Positions 24,388 to 34,159 of a stretch of DNA of 64,000 bases are shown here, in pieces; the stretch's first letter is position 1; every line of letters begins with the position of its first letter. A model generated the notes under the pieces. It was not told where the DNA came from and made no database searches. It saw nothing but the letters and a program-made list of their open reading frames with translations. The stretch comes from Dipteris shenzhenensis (lineage: Eukaryota > Polypodiophyta > Polypodiopsida > Gleicheniales): assembly GCA_047967505.1 (NCBI GenBank), contig CM106540.1. One strand, 5' to 3'. The translations under genes and the position numbers were made by a program.

Positions 24388-25114
24388 CTAGCCAACTGAT
24401 GCTTTTGGCTTTGCGACTCCATTTTTAGATATTATTTCTCTTTCATCTTGGTGACGTGTGTTCCCAAAACCCCTGGTTTTCCCATCCTGCAAGAGTCTTG
24501 CCTGCTCTTCCTGAAATCCATGACTTGTGCTTGATATAATTTCTTCTGCTACTTTAGAGACAAGATTTGATTCCATGCTGCAGATCGAGCCAACCTCTTC
24601 AAAGCCTTGCTGTTCTGTACATTCTGCGAATTGCCTTACAAGAGGCAACGAGTTTGGAATCTAGAAACCAAAATCCAACGTTCTATCAGATTCCATGGCT
24701 TCCTCCACATTGAACAAGTTGGTTGCAGGGCCTGAAATTATGTCAAGATCTAAAAGTGACACACTTTTTTTAATGTTAGTGGGAAAATTCAAGCTGGACT
24801 TTGTGCGCACTGTTTCATCTTTATCAGCTATATCATTCCAAGCTCCCCTTTCTTGATATTACTTCCTTGGCATCTAGGAAAGAATGTACAGATTCCGAGT
24901 CTATGGCACTTTCCACTAGATCAAAGTACCCTGTCGGCACCTTGTTGCCCTTGGGCAAGCCTTTCCCTGAGCAGTGGTGAAAATCCCAGTTTCTTATGCC
25001 ATCTGATTTTTCTTGTGTGTCTGTAAGCAGATGTAGCTCATTGTCATATCTTGAAAGCAATGTCAAATCTAATGAGCTGACACACAAACCTTCATTGAGA
25101 TTGAGTGATCCCAA
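24388..25114 (-). other. Unassigned coding-like segment left of K1
   Basis: Two minus-strand frames cover this stretch (25114-24833, beginning MGSLNLNEGLCVSSLDL, and 24648-24388, ending EREIISKNGVAKPKASVG). Between them the text remains protein-like (LDLDIISGPATNLFNVEEAM, DRTLDFGFQIPNSLPLVRQF). Composition is acidic and polar, without a recognised motif. It may be the linker or ORF1 portion of the LINE-like relic immediately downstream on the same strand. I do not recognise it. Confidence 0.3.
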
Positions 25115-25122
25115 CTCTAGAG

Positions 25123-25207
25123 CCTATCTTCTTTTTCATTCATTTATATATGTGTTTGAGTATTGTACATAACCGGGGTAAAGGCACAATGAACTTTAAC
25201 CCCCACA
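25123..25207 (-). repeat. Partial 3' LTR of K1
   Basis: The 85 bp match the inner half of the right-hand LTR (CATTCATTTATATATGTGTT, GTACATAACCGGGGTAAAGG) and end CCCACA, the complement of the TGTGGG start. The rest of the LTR is missing to the left, where unrelated sequence begins. Confidence 0.85.
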
Positions 25208-25241
25208 ACCTCCCCCTTAAAGGACAATGTGCCTTTAAGGG
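25208..25241 (-). promoter_or_regulatory. K1 polypurine tract and hairpin
   Basis: On the minus strand the purine-rich AAGGGGGAGGT precedes the LTR. CCCTTAAAGG (25214-25223) pairs with CCTTTAAGGG (25232-25241) across an 8-base loop, so the tract sits in the stem. K3 has an equivalent stem at 9388-9411. Confidence 0.6.
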
Positions 25242-25260
25242 AGAACAACAAGTGAGCATA

Positions 25261-26061
25261 CTATCCAATGTCCATCAATACACGACAATACTCAAACCGC
25301 TGACTAGGTAGACTCTTCGTCAGCATATCTGCAGGGTTATCATCTATATGAACCTTGACAAGCTCTATGCACTTGTCCTCAAGTACCTCCCTAATGAAAT
25401 GGTACCTGACCTCAATGTGTTTGGTCTTTGCATGAAAGACCGGATTCTGTATAGCACTCATGGAATCACTATGCAATGTCGGTACACTTGTATGAATCCC
25501 CAAATCTCCCACTAGCCGATCAAGCCATATAGCCTCCTTGCAACCCTCTGTGGCTGCAACAACATACTCAGCCTCTGTGGTAGACAAAGCAACACACTTC
25601 TGTGCGCGAGACATCCACGACACTGCACCACGTGCAAAGGTGAACACATAACCAGAAGTGGATCTCCTACTATCCACATGCCCTACATAGTCTGAATCTG
25701 TGTACCCAAGTACACGCATGTCTCCTTTACCAAAGCAGATGCACATCTCCTTGGTACCCTTCATGTACCTCATGATGCACTTAACTGCCTCCCAATGCCT
25801 CTTTCCTGGATTAGCCATATACCGGCTAACAACTCCCACTGCGAATGCAATGTCTGGTCTAGTAGCTATCATAGCATACATAAGACTCCCAACTGCTGAT
25901 GCATAAGGAACCTTGGCCATCATGGCCCTCTCCTCATCTGATTTGGGACTATCTGTATGACTCAGTTTCACATATGGAGGCAATGGAGTACTCACGCCTT
26001 CCCCCCCTCCATATTGAAACGCTGCAATACTTTTGTAACATACTCTTTTTGTGAAAGCCAA
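25261..26061 (-). pseudogene. Copia RNase H of K1
   Basis: This frame holds the end of RT (FTKRVCYKSIAAF, then STPLPPYVKLSHTD), ATRPDIAFAVGVVSRYM, HWEAVKCIMRYMKGT, the GYTDSDYVGHVD block, RRSTSGYVFTF, ALSTTEAEYVVAATEGCKEA and HSDSMSAIQNP, ending TKSLPSQRFEY and a stop. These are the standard copia RNase H blocks, with the catalytic Asp (YTDSD), Glu (TTEAEY) and Asp (HSDS) all in place; the enzyme removes RNA from the RNA-DNA hybrid. It is out of frame with the upstream RT through a change in a G run near 26000. Confidence 0.85.
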
Positions 26062-26891
26062 AGAAGTTTCCTACTCCGATCACGCATGATGCGCATACCA
26101 AGAATATGACCTGCAAATCCCAAATCCTTCATATCAGAGGCCTCATGCAACTTGGCCTTTAATGCATCTAGCTCATAAGTATTCTTGCTAGCCAATAGCA
26201 TATCATCCACATATAGTGCTAGGATTATCAGGCTATTATCCTTAGCCCTTTTAGTGTAGAGGTAGTGATCAATTTCACTCCTTCTAAAATCCTGGGACCG
26301 AATGAAAGCATCAAACTTTTGATACCATTCTCTAGGCACTTGCTTAAGACCATATAGACTCTTCTTTAGCTTGCAAACTAAATGCTCTTTGTCCTTTTCT
26401 TCAAAGCCTTCCGGCTGCACCATGTAAATTTCCTCATGCAAATCCCCATGTAAGAAAGCTGTCTTGACATCCATTTGCATAAGCTCCATATCCTCTATTG
26501 CCACTAGTCCAAGCATGCATCTAAGTGTGGTCATCTTCACAACCGGAGAGAATATCTCATCAAAGTCCACACCCTTCTCTTGCTTGAACCCTTTAGCAAC
26601 CAAACGGGCCTTGTACCTAGGCACATCATCACCTGTGACCTTCATTTTGTAGACCCATTTACATGGCAATGTTTTCTTTCCATGTGGCAAAGAAACCAAG
26701 TCCCAAGTCTTATTCTTCATAAGTGAACTCATCTCTGATTGCATAGCATACTCCCACTTGCATTGATCCTCATGCATCATAGCCTCTATGTAGCAAGAAG
26801 GCTCCCTGCAATCAGTAAGCATCACATAGTCTACCCCTAGAACAAACCTATCAGGCAGCCTAGACACTTTAGATGATCTTCTCAATGGCAT
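25992..26891 (-). pseudogene. Copia reverse transcriptase of K1
   Basis: The frame begins MPLRRSSKVSRLPDRF and carries the copia RT blocks in order: WVYKMKVTGDDVPRYKARLV, AKGFKQEKGVDFDEIFSPVV, QMDVKTAFLHGDLHEEIYM, KKSLYGLKQVPREWY and the catalytic YVDD in LALYVDDMLLASKN near 26215. All active-site Asp residues are present, so this domain is intact over 300 residues. It is cut off from integrase by a TAG at about 26900 and from RNase H by a frameshift near 26000. Confidence 0.9.
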
Positions 26892-26900
26892 TTCAGCTTG

Positions 26901-27800
26901 CTATCCCACCTGCATATCAGCCACATTTGGCTCATCATTTCCACCAATAGATGATCCATCATCTACCCTTGATTGTATACCTGTGGGAGTACTTGGTGGT
27001 TCCATTTCCTGTACATTTGGTGCATGGAGAGCTTGCTGTCTATCAACATATGCAGGTAGATTCACATCCTGGAAAGTGATTCTCCTCATTTCCACATCCC
27101 TCATGGGTGCCTTATGCATCTTCTTCTCATTGAAGACCACATCATGGCTGCGTATGATCTTCTTTGCTTCTGGATCCCAGAGACGATAGCCCATCTCTCC
27201 ACTTTCACCATAACCCAGAAAGATGCATTTCCTAGACTTAGGATCTAGCTTCTTTCGAAGCTCTTTTGGCACATGTGCATATGCCTCACACCCAAATATA
27301 TGCAAATGAGAGTAAGAGGGCTTCTTGCCACTCCATGCCTCTTCAAGATAACCACCATCCAAACTCTTACTAGGTGATCTATTGATCACATGCACTACAG
27401 TCTTCATTGCCTCAGCCCAAAAACCACCAGAAAGACTTGCATTGGAAAGCATGCATTGCAACCTTTCTTGAATGGTACGGTTCATCTTTTGTGCAACTGG
27501 ATTTTGCTTTGGAGTACGAGGGGATGTGAGCTCCCTCTTAATCCCATGTGTATCACAGAAATGCTGAAAGTCATGAGAGAGATACTCTCCACCATTGTCA
27601 GTCCATAGCCATTTAAGCATTCTACCTGACTGATTCTCAACCAAGGCCAGCCATTTATGAAATACCTGGAACACATCACTCTTCCGAGCTATAGCATAAG
27701 CCCACACTTTCCTAGTTGCATCATCAATGAATGTCACATAGTATTCAGCCCTGCCTAATGACCGTGTAGGCATGGGACCGCATATATCTGAATGCACCAA
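26901..27800 (-). pseudogene. Copia integrase of K1
   Basis: The core reads MVHSDICGPMPTRSLG (first Asp), KWLWTDNGGEYLSHDF (second Asp) and NPVAQKMNRTIQERL. In the last block the usual catalytic Glu of the V-A-E-R-MN motif is Gln here; K2 keeps Glu at this point. The C-terminal part has the copia block KPSYSHLHIFGCEAYAHVP and KCIFLGYGESGEMGYRLWD. The protein would have inserted the cDNA into host DNA. The Glu-to-Gln change alone should inactivate it. The frame ends in TAG where K2 has CAG. Confidence 0.88.
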
Positions 27801-27851
27801 ATCAAGCTTTTCAAACTCTTTCTTTCCCCTTCTTTTATGGGCTGATTTAGT

Positions 27852-28361
27852 CTACTTCCCATAGAGACAATGCTCACAAAATTCAAAATCAGAGAAACTC
27901 AAATGCGGTACATAACCCAAACGGCATAAGAGTTTCATTCCATTCTGGCTCATGTGCCCCAACCTGCAATGCCACAAAGAAGTGCTTGGCTGCTCGGTTA
28001 TTGCAACAACATGATCAAATACCCCTGATACATGTAAGGGATACAAAGTCCCACACTTGGCACCCCTGGCCAAAAGCATAGAGCCCTTCTGAATTTTCCA
28101 ACTTTGAAAGCCAAAAGTGGTGTGAAAACCAGCATCATCTAGCTGACCCACTGAAATAAGACTCTTGGTCAGCTTAGGCACATGTCTCACATGTTTCAAA
28201 ACAAATGCAGACCCATTTGCAAAAGAAAACTTTATGTCACCTGCTCCCACTATGTCACATGCATAGTCATTTCCAAGATGCACACAACCTGTCTTTCCAC
28301 TATCATAAGTGAAGAACCATTCCCTATGGGGAGTAACATGGATTGAAGCACCAGAATCCAA
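27852..28361 (-). pseudogene. Copia protease C-part and GAG-pre-integrase of K1
   Basis: The frame opens with the aspartic protease active site (LDSGASIHVTPHREW), continues with FANGSAFVLKHVRHVPKLTK and LISVGQLDDAGFHTTF, and then the zinc-binding pre-integrase module WHCRLGHMSQNGMK followed by CEHCLYGK (H-x5-H, C-x2-C). It ends at a TAG where K2 has a His codon, and is preceded by a TAG six codons before DSG where K2 has Gln. The protease would have cut the polyprotein. Confidence 0.85.
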
Positions 28362-28370
28362 AATCCAATC

Positions 28371-29319
28371 CTAGGAATATGCATCATCTGAAGTGGTAAG
28401 CAACTCTGCAGATAAAGTAGACATGAAGAGAACATCATTGTCACTATCATGTGTGACTGCATTGATCTCCTCGATCTTCACTTTTCCTTTGTCCTCCCTT
28501 GGACTCTCTTCCTTTTGATTTGCACCCCAATTTGTATTCTTTTTCTTATCCTTTTGCTCTCTTTTTAGCTTGTAGCAATCCTTTTTCATATGGCCCTTCT
28601 TGCCACAGTGGTAACACTCAATGTTTCGTGCCCTGGATTTGCTACAAGACTTCCCTCTTTCTTGCGACTTCCCCTTGAACTGTGATCTACCCCTTTGCAC
28701 ATTTAAGGCTGCATCCTGCTTGTTGCCATCCATAGACTTTCGTCTAATCTCCTCAGCCAACAAGCTACCCACAACATCATCAAATTTCAGTACTCCACCA
28801 GGTGCAGAGTTACTGACAGCTGTACGGAAGGTATCCCATGAGGATGGCAATGAAATAAGAGATATATTGCCTTAGTCTCTGCATCAAAATTCATTTCCTG
28901 AGCCTGAAGCTGGCTGAAAATAATATTGACTTCATTCAAGTGAGAAGCAATGGAGACCCCTTCCTTCATCTGCAGCTCAAACAACCTCTTCATGAGGTAA
29001 ACTTTATTAGAGGCAGTTTCCTTCTCATAAGTGGCACACAGTTTCTTCCACAAATCTTCCGTAGTCTGCTCATTTACTACTGTGAAATAAACTGACTCTG
29101 CAAGATGAAGTCTAATAGTAGACTTTGCTAATGCATCCAACTCATTCCAATCATCCTCAGACATATTTGCAGGCTTAGCTTCTCAATCCCTGCCAAGGGT
29201 TTAATCTGCTTCTTTTGAATAAGCACATCCCTTATTTGTTCTTTCCACAAAGAAAAGTTTGTCCCATCAAACTTTTTAATGTTGAAAAACTCCTTTTCAG
29301 ACATGGAAGAGGATGCCAT
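28371..29319 (-). pseudogene. Copia Gag of K1
   Basis: Translation most likely began at the ATG at 29319 (MASSSMSEKEFFNIKK, FDGTNFSLWKEQ). The capsid-like part follows in a second frame (DDWNELDALAKSTIRLHLAE, LWKKLCATYEKETASNKVYL, RLFELQMKEGVSI) and a third frame holds FDDVVGSLLAEEIRRKSM. A zinc knuckle CYHCGKKGHMKKDC lies at about 28574-28616. Breaks fall near 29165 and 28800-28850. Gag would package the RNA; this copy cannot make it in one piece. Confidence 0.85.
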
Positions 29320-30622
29320 GATGCAAATAAAGCAAAATCCCAAATGCTAGTGCCTCAAGAGAGAATCACACCAAATACCAGGTGCACCCAAATGTGTATG
29401 CCACAATAGAGTGAAATATCACCAAAATTCAAAGCTCAAAGCATCAAAAGATGCATCTGACTCATGTGCATATACTATGCATCCATATGAGCAAATCTGG
29501 CCCAAAAGAAAATGCCAATAAGTGCCAAATGACTCAAGCATAAACACTGTCCACTGGCATATGCATCAATAATATCTCATCCAAGAGAGCATAGCACTAT
29601 CAGTGCATCACCTACAATGTGTCAAAGCTGTCCCTCAGCATAAAATAGGATCCATGTGCAAAGCGTCCATAAAAAATAGCATCCCACAAGGCAATTTGGG
29701 CCTATCAGCGCATCCAATAAGGACCGCAATGCATCCAAATGGCCTATAAATCATCCACTGCAACCCAATGCATACCACAAACGAGCGCACACTGCTCAAA
29801 TTGCAACCAAAGTGATCTGCATAAGGTATGCTCAAGAAATCATAGTCCCACGGTAATGACCACTACTGAAAATAGAACCTGAGATGCCTCAAAAAATGGG
29901 CGCCATTGCATAATCGGACTCGGCAAGAAAATCTGCAAATATCTCTCTTTTGCCAGAACTCCAAAATCCCAACCGATGAGTGAGAAATGGGAGTCAACAC
30001 TTATCCACTGCCATGTGGCATAAATCTAAGGTTTCAAAACCTTAGAATGAAAAATGCATAACAGAGAGACGAAATCGAATACACAGAGATCTATAACTCT
30101 GAAAATCCTCCACCGAATCGCGTAAGAACTGACAGATAGGGGTTTTTGGGTGTCCGGAATGCAATGGGACAGACGGTTTTGGAAACCGTGGTCTCAATCA
30201 TTGGGTCCAACACACGGACTGAAAAACGTTTTTGGAAACAGAGCTATTTGTAAACTCCGCTGGAGTGCGAATGATGAGAACATAGCAGTTTTAGGACCTC
30301 CTGAGTCCGCCAGAACTGACAGATCTGCAAATGGTTGCTCCAAACAAAAGCAAGCAATAGTTGCCTCTACAAGTCAATACAGAGTCTCTGTCGTCGAACG
30401 GAACAGGGAAAAGCTCAAAAAATGACTTTTTCTTTGAAACCACTTAACAGGCTCTCAAAACCACTTCGCAAAGCCAAAGTGACTTTTCCAAAGGTTCCTC
30501 CAAGGTCTCTGCACACTCGGATGCAAGTAAAGTCACCCACAAAGCTTCCCACAAAGCTTCTCCTTCCTCCCACAGAGCTACTAATCTTCCAAGCATTCAC
30601 ACACGCTCAGCTAGATCACTCG
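29320..30622 (-). other. K1 leader region
   Basis: About 1.3 kb separates the PBS from the Gag ATG, long for a copia element with 173-bp LTRs. The first 170 bp next to Gag are shared with K2 (14190-14371). A small plus-strand frame at 30150-30425 has no domain. No coding function is seen. Confidence 0.6.
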
Positions 30623-30635
30623 GGCTCTGATACCA
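30623..30635 (-). promoter_or_regulatory. K1 primer binding site (initiator Met-tRNA)
   Basis: The minus strand reads TGGTATCAGAGCC two bases inside the LTR end. This matches the 3' end of plant initiator Met-tRNA, the usual primer for first-strand synthesis in these elements. Confidence 0.9.
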
Positions 30636-30637
30636 GT

Positions 30638-30810
30638 TGAGAGTGCTCTCAACGGAAGTAAGAACGGAAGAAGGAGAGAGAGAGAGACAGAGAGCCACAC
30701 AAGTTTTGGTGGGTGCAGAACCACCCTAATCTTCTTTTTCATTCATTTATATATGTGTTTGAGTATTGTACATAACCGGGGTAAAGGCACAATAACCTTT
30801 AAGCCCCACA
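30638..30810 (-). repeat. 5' LTR of K1
   Basis: The LTR is 173 bp and, on the minus strand, starts TGTGGGGC and ends CACTCTCA. It contains TATATAAATG-type AT-rich sequence and a (GA)n run near 30675. The outermost 16 bases at its inner end (TTGAGAGTGCTCTCAA) are self-complementary. Confidence 0.85.
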
Positions 30811-30815
30811 CACGC

Positions 30816-31264
30816 TTTCCCAATCAATGTGGACTTCTTCTCTCTCCTTCTCGTTAAACCATGCCCTGGCTCCAATCTTGAAGGCCCTTATGTACTCCTC
30901 ATTGTATGGAGGCCTTCCAATCACAGGTGGATCCAAATTTAATTAGTTAGATATGAATGACAAGACATTTGAACAATTGAACATATTAGAAATTCAGTAG
31001 AAGATAAATATATACTTACCATCCATGCCTCATTGCCGAGTCTACCACCACTCCCGACGAGGTGCGAAGGACCTATGGTCTCCAGGCATATCCTCTTGAT
31101 GCCCTCCGCTGAGGCTCAAACGCATTTGGATTCTTCCGGTAAAACTTCTTTTCTCTCTTGCAATCCTTTGGGTCCACCCACCTTGGCTTGTGCTTACCCC
31201 CCTTAACAACCTCCCTTAGTTCGTATCTATGAGACCTAAGGAGCTCCCCCATGCGAGTAAGCAT
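30816..31264 (-). other. Exon-like coding fragments, product unknown
   Basis: A minus-strand frame from 31264 (MLTRMGELLRSHRYELREVV, then KPRWVDPKDCKREKKFYRKN) ends in GNEAWM at 31020 directly before GTAAGT, a consensus splice donor. About 90 bp further on, a second protein-like stretch reads DPPVIGRPPYNEEYIRAF, then ARAWFNEKEREEVHIDWESV to 30816. I see no good acceptor between them. The composition is unlike the flanking repeats. It may be a fragment of a host gene or a transposon gene; I do not recognise it. Confidence 0.3.
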
Positions 31265-31419
31265 GGCATTTGTTTCAAACTGAAACCCTTTAGGATTTGG
31301 AAATTCTCTTTAGGGCTTCTATGCAGGAATCCTTGGCTTTTTTGTCTTGTTAGTTCCAAGGTCTAAATATATCATTAGGGAAGTGGGTGCTCACCAACCT
31401 CCTCATGTAACTTGTGACC

Positions 31420-31464
31420 ACCTTCCCGTCCTCATCTGGTATAACCAGATGAGGACGGGAAGGT
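31420..31464. repeat. Perfect 21-bp inverted repeat with 3-base loop
   Basis: The arm at 31420-31440 (starts ACCTTCCCGTCC, ends CATCTGGT) is followed by ATA and its exact reverse complement at 31444-31464. The arms are GC-rich and have no mismatch. Confidence 0.95.
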
Positions 31465-32077
31465 ATAACCTCCACAACACTTTCACTCTATAGGAAAGGT
31501 CCTCGACTTAAACAAAGTCCGAAGGATTCGCGGTGGATGGAGTAGCAGAGCTAGAGCGAGGGGTGGAGCGAGCACTTAAGGAGTGAGGAGTAAGGGAGCA
31601 AGTGGCCTGTGGGGTGCTGCGGCCTATGAATGAGAGGGCAAGGGACCTGATTGGTACTGCATCTCATGAGGAAGAGGAGACTTGAGTGTGCAGACTCATC
31701 TACATCCCTCGTGCCACCACTGTAGTCTCAACCCTTACCGCTCTTTCTGGACCCATGATGGGTACGCCTAGGTAATGACCCTTCGAAAGGGGCTACAGGG
31801 GATGGTTGTTGAGTAGGTAAAGCTATCAATTCCCTGATCTACCCCCGAAGGGTGTAGGAGAGGGAACAGTTGAGGTCCTTTGGGACAGGAGAGAGAAGAA
31901 TCTCACTACCTCCGCGTCGCTCATGGATGCAACAAACTCGCTAGGACACCCAATGAAGCCATGGGCTGGTAGGAAAGGAGTTCCTCGAGTGTGTAACCCC
32001 TCTTGGATATTTGTTATACTCTATGCATGATGAGATTATGTTGTATCCCTCTCTTTGTTATTTATTATTTGTTATTT
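31465..32077. other. Non-coding stretch
   Basis: No gene or repeat recognised; GC content is somewhat higher than in the flanks. Confidence 0.4.
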
Positions 32078-32797
32078 GGAAAGAGGGGAGAAACAAGAGG
32101 AAAAGAGAGGGGAAAGAGAGAGAGGGGAAAAGAGAGGGGCAAGGAGAGGATGGAAGAGGAAAAGAGAGGGGCAAGGAGAGGATGGAAGAGGAAAAGAGAG
32201 CGGAAAAGAGGGAGGGAAAAGAGAGGGAAAGAGAGAGGGGAGAAAGAGGATGTGAAAATAAGAGAAAAGGGAACGATCAAAATGAAGGAAAAGAGAGGGG
32301 AGAAGGGGAAAGAGAGGATGGAAGAGGAAAAGAGAGGGGGAAAAAGAGGGGGAAAAAGAGAAGAGGGGAGAAGAGAGGGGAGAAAGAGGGGGGAAAAGAG
32401 AAGAGAGGAGTGAAGGAGAAGAGAGGATGGAAGAGGAGAGGGGAGAAAGAGGGGAAAAAGAGAAGAGAGGAGTGAAGGAAAAGAGAGGATGGAAGAGGAA
32501 AAGAGAGGGGAGAAAGAGGGAAAAAAAGAGAAGAGAGGGGAGAAGAGAGGAAAGAGAAGAGAGGAGAAGAGAGAGGAGAAGAGAGGAAATAAGAGAGGGG
32601 AGAAGAGAAGAAAAGAGAGGGGAAAAGAGAGGATGAAAGAGGAAAAGAGAGGGGGAAAAGAGGGGGGGAAAGAGAGAAAAGAGAGGAAATAAGAGAGAAA
32701 GAGAGGGGGGAGAAAGAGGATGTGAAAATAAGAGAAAGGGGAAAGAGAGGAGTGAAGGAAAAGAGAGGATGGAAGAGGAAAAGAGAGGGGAGAAGAG
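32078..32797. repeat. 720-bp purine-only-like minisatellite
   Basis: Nearly every base on the plus strand is A or G. Irregular units are built from GAGAGGATGGAAGAGGAAAA, GAGAGGGGAGAAAGAG and GAAGAGAGGAGTGAAGG. The few pyrimidines are mostly the T of GGATGG and AAATAAG. Open frames of up to 262 codons on either strand (Lys-Glu-Arg or Ser-Pro-Leu rich) are products of the composition. Confidence 0.95.
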
Positions 32798-33247
32798 TTC
32801 TTACACCCATCACTGCAGCTAGTGCTGAAGGTGCTAGCTGTAGACCAATGCATTCATGAAAAGAAAAATAGGAAAGAGAGGAAGCACATTCCTACCTGGA
32901 AATGACATGTCCTGGCAGCGGCGGATGATCCCACTCGGAAGAGGAGGTGTTTCGTGTTTATTGCCCTATAAAAGAGAGGAAACGTACCATTTTAAGAAAA
33001 CTAATTAGTGAAAGGAGGAGTTTGGAGAAGCAACATTCCAAAGGTACAGATTGAGGAGACAAAGAAAAGCCTACAAACAAGGATAAATCACGAAAACAAT
33101 AGGTAGAGATTTCATACTCTTCTTTTCATGATTGTTTTTCATGTATTATTTCTTCCTTTAGAGAAAGAAAAGGAAATGAAAGGAGGACAGAAACTTTAGA
33201 GAAAGGAAGGGAAAGTGAAAGTAGAGGAAGGGAAACAAGAGAAGAGG

Positions 33248-33437
33248 TAGAAAGAAAGACAAAGAAACCAAACAAACTTGAAATAGAAGGGGAAGAGAGG
33301 AATTCTGACCTTGAGATGGAGAGGGAGCTGCAACAAGTCTTGTAGAAAGAAAGACAAAGAAACCAAACAAGCTTGAAATAGAAGGGGAAGAGAGAAATTC
33401 TTACCTTGAGATGGAGAGGGAGCTGCAACAAGTCTTA
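33248..33437. repeat. 95-bp tandem duplication
   Basis: Two units begin TAGAAAGAAAGAC at 33248 and 33343, and share AACTTGAAATAGAAGGGGAA-like sequence, CTTGAGATGGAGAGGGAGCT and GCAACAAGTCTT. They differ at about five positions. Confidence 0.9.
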
Positions 33438-33710
33438 TAGTAGGTGTAGAGGGAAAATGTAGGAGAGGAGAGGTGGGAGGGGGAGGGGAGGAGTGAGGAG
33501 GGAAGGGTTGCGGGCGATCGCAAGTTGAAAGTGAAGCGAGGGAGATGAACGCACGAAAAAAAGAATGGCGTCGCGAGACAAACAGCATGGGTTTTTGGTT
33601 CCTAGAATTTGTTGATATGGGCGTCAGTATGACTATGGGTATATAAAAGCAAAGCATCGGTATGGATGTTGGTATGGTCTTCAATATATACGGACGCCCA
33701 TGCTAACAAA

Positions 33711-33900
33711 ATAGGGGTTTCTAGGGATTGGGGGTTTAGGGTTTTCGAGGGGGCTTGGGGGGCTTGGGAGATTTTGGGGGATGAGTGGGTGTTTGAAGGG
33801 ATTTAGGGGGATTTAGGCCCCAAGTTATTTGGTGAAAGAGAGGGGATTAGGGGGTTTGAGGGAATTTGGTGGATTTGGGTGTTTGGGTGTTTGACTTGAC
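33711..33900 (+). repeat. G-rich block with telomere-like motifs
   Basis: The block contains GGGGTTTCTAGGG, GGGGGTTTAGGGTTTTCG, GGGGGCTTGGGGGGCTTGGG and GGGATTTAGGGGGATTTAGG. Many G runs of three or more lie within 190 bp. It is not a regular TTTAGGG array. Confidence 0.7.
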
Positions 33901-33937
33901 TTGGGGGGATGGTTGTGGATGTGTGCAAGTGGAGAGG

Positions 33938-34159
33938 ATGAGTAGTGACAGCTCATCGAATAGGGGGCCACCTCCCAGGAGTTTGGAGTGGCTTTGTGAG
34001 AGATTGCCTTGTCCTTGCACGCATTGTAGGCGAGGGGTTTGTCAGCATCAACGTCGTATTGTCATGCACCACTTGCAGATCTATGGAGAGGCTTCACCAC
34101 ACAATATAATCTGCCGGTTTCCCTTTTGTTGCTTGTATTTTATATTCATCACATTTTGA
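33938..34159 (+). CDS. Small Cys-rich ORF, possible transposase-associated domain
   Basis: From the internal ATG the frame reads MSSDSSSNRG, then LPCPCTHCRRGVCQHQRRIV and MHHLQIYGEA before a hydrophobic end. The CPC-x2-C spacing followed by a basic stretch and V/I-x-x-HL-x-x-YG resembles the transposase-associated N-terminal domain of plant CACTA elements. No transposase follows. A weak echo (RLQIYGES) lies in a minus-strand frame near 23230. It is short, and may be chance or a relic. Confidence 0.22.
   Translation: MSSDSSSNRGPPPRSLEWLCERLPCPCTHCRRGVCQHQRRIVMHHLQIYGEASPHNIICRFPFCCLYFIFITF

Larger units (their letters stand above)
25123..30810 (-). mobile_element. Ty1/copia retrotransposon K1, nearly full length
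   Basis: K1 shows, in minus-strand order: 5' LTR (30638-30810), Met-tRNA PBS, a 1.3-kb leader, Gag, protease, integrase, RT, RNase H, polypurine tract and part of the 3' LTR (25123-25207). The PR-IN-RT-RNase H order defines Ty1/copia; the short 173-bp LTR and Gag start (FDGTNFSLWKE) resemble the plant Tork/TNT1-like group (inference). The 3' LTR lacks roughly its last 90 bp, so target duplication cannot be tested. At least three stops and three frameshifts lie in the coding part. Confidence 0.92.

Noticed and set aside
32065-32853. 262-codon minus-strand open frame rich in Ser, Pro and Leu
   Set aside because: It lies in the purine minisatellite; absence of stops follows from composition, and the other frames are equally open.
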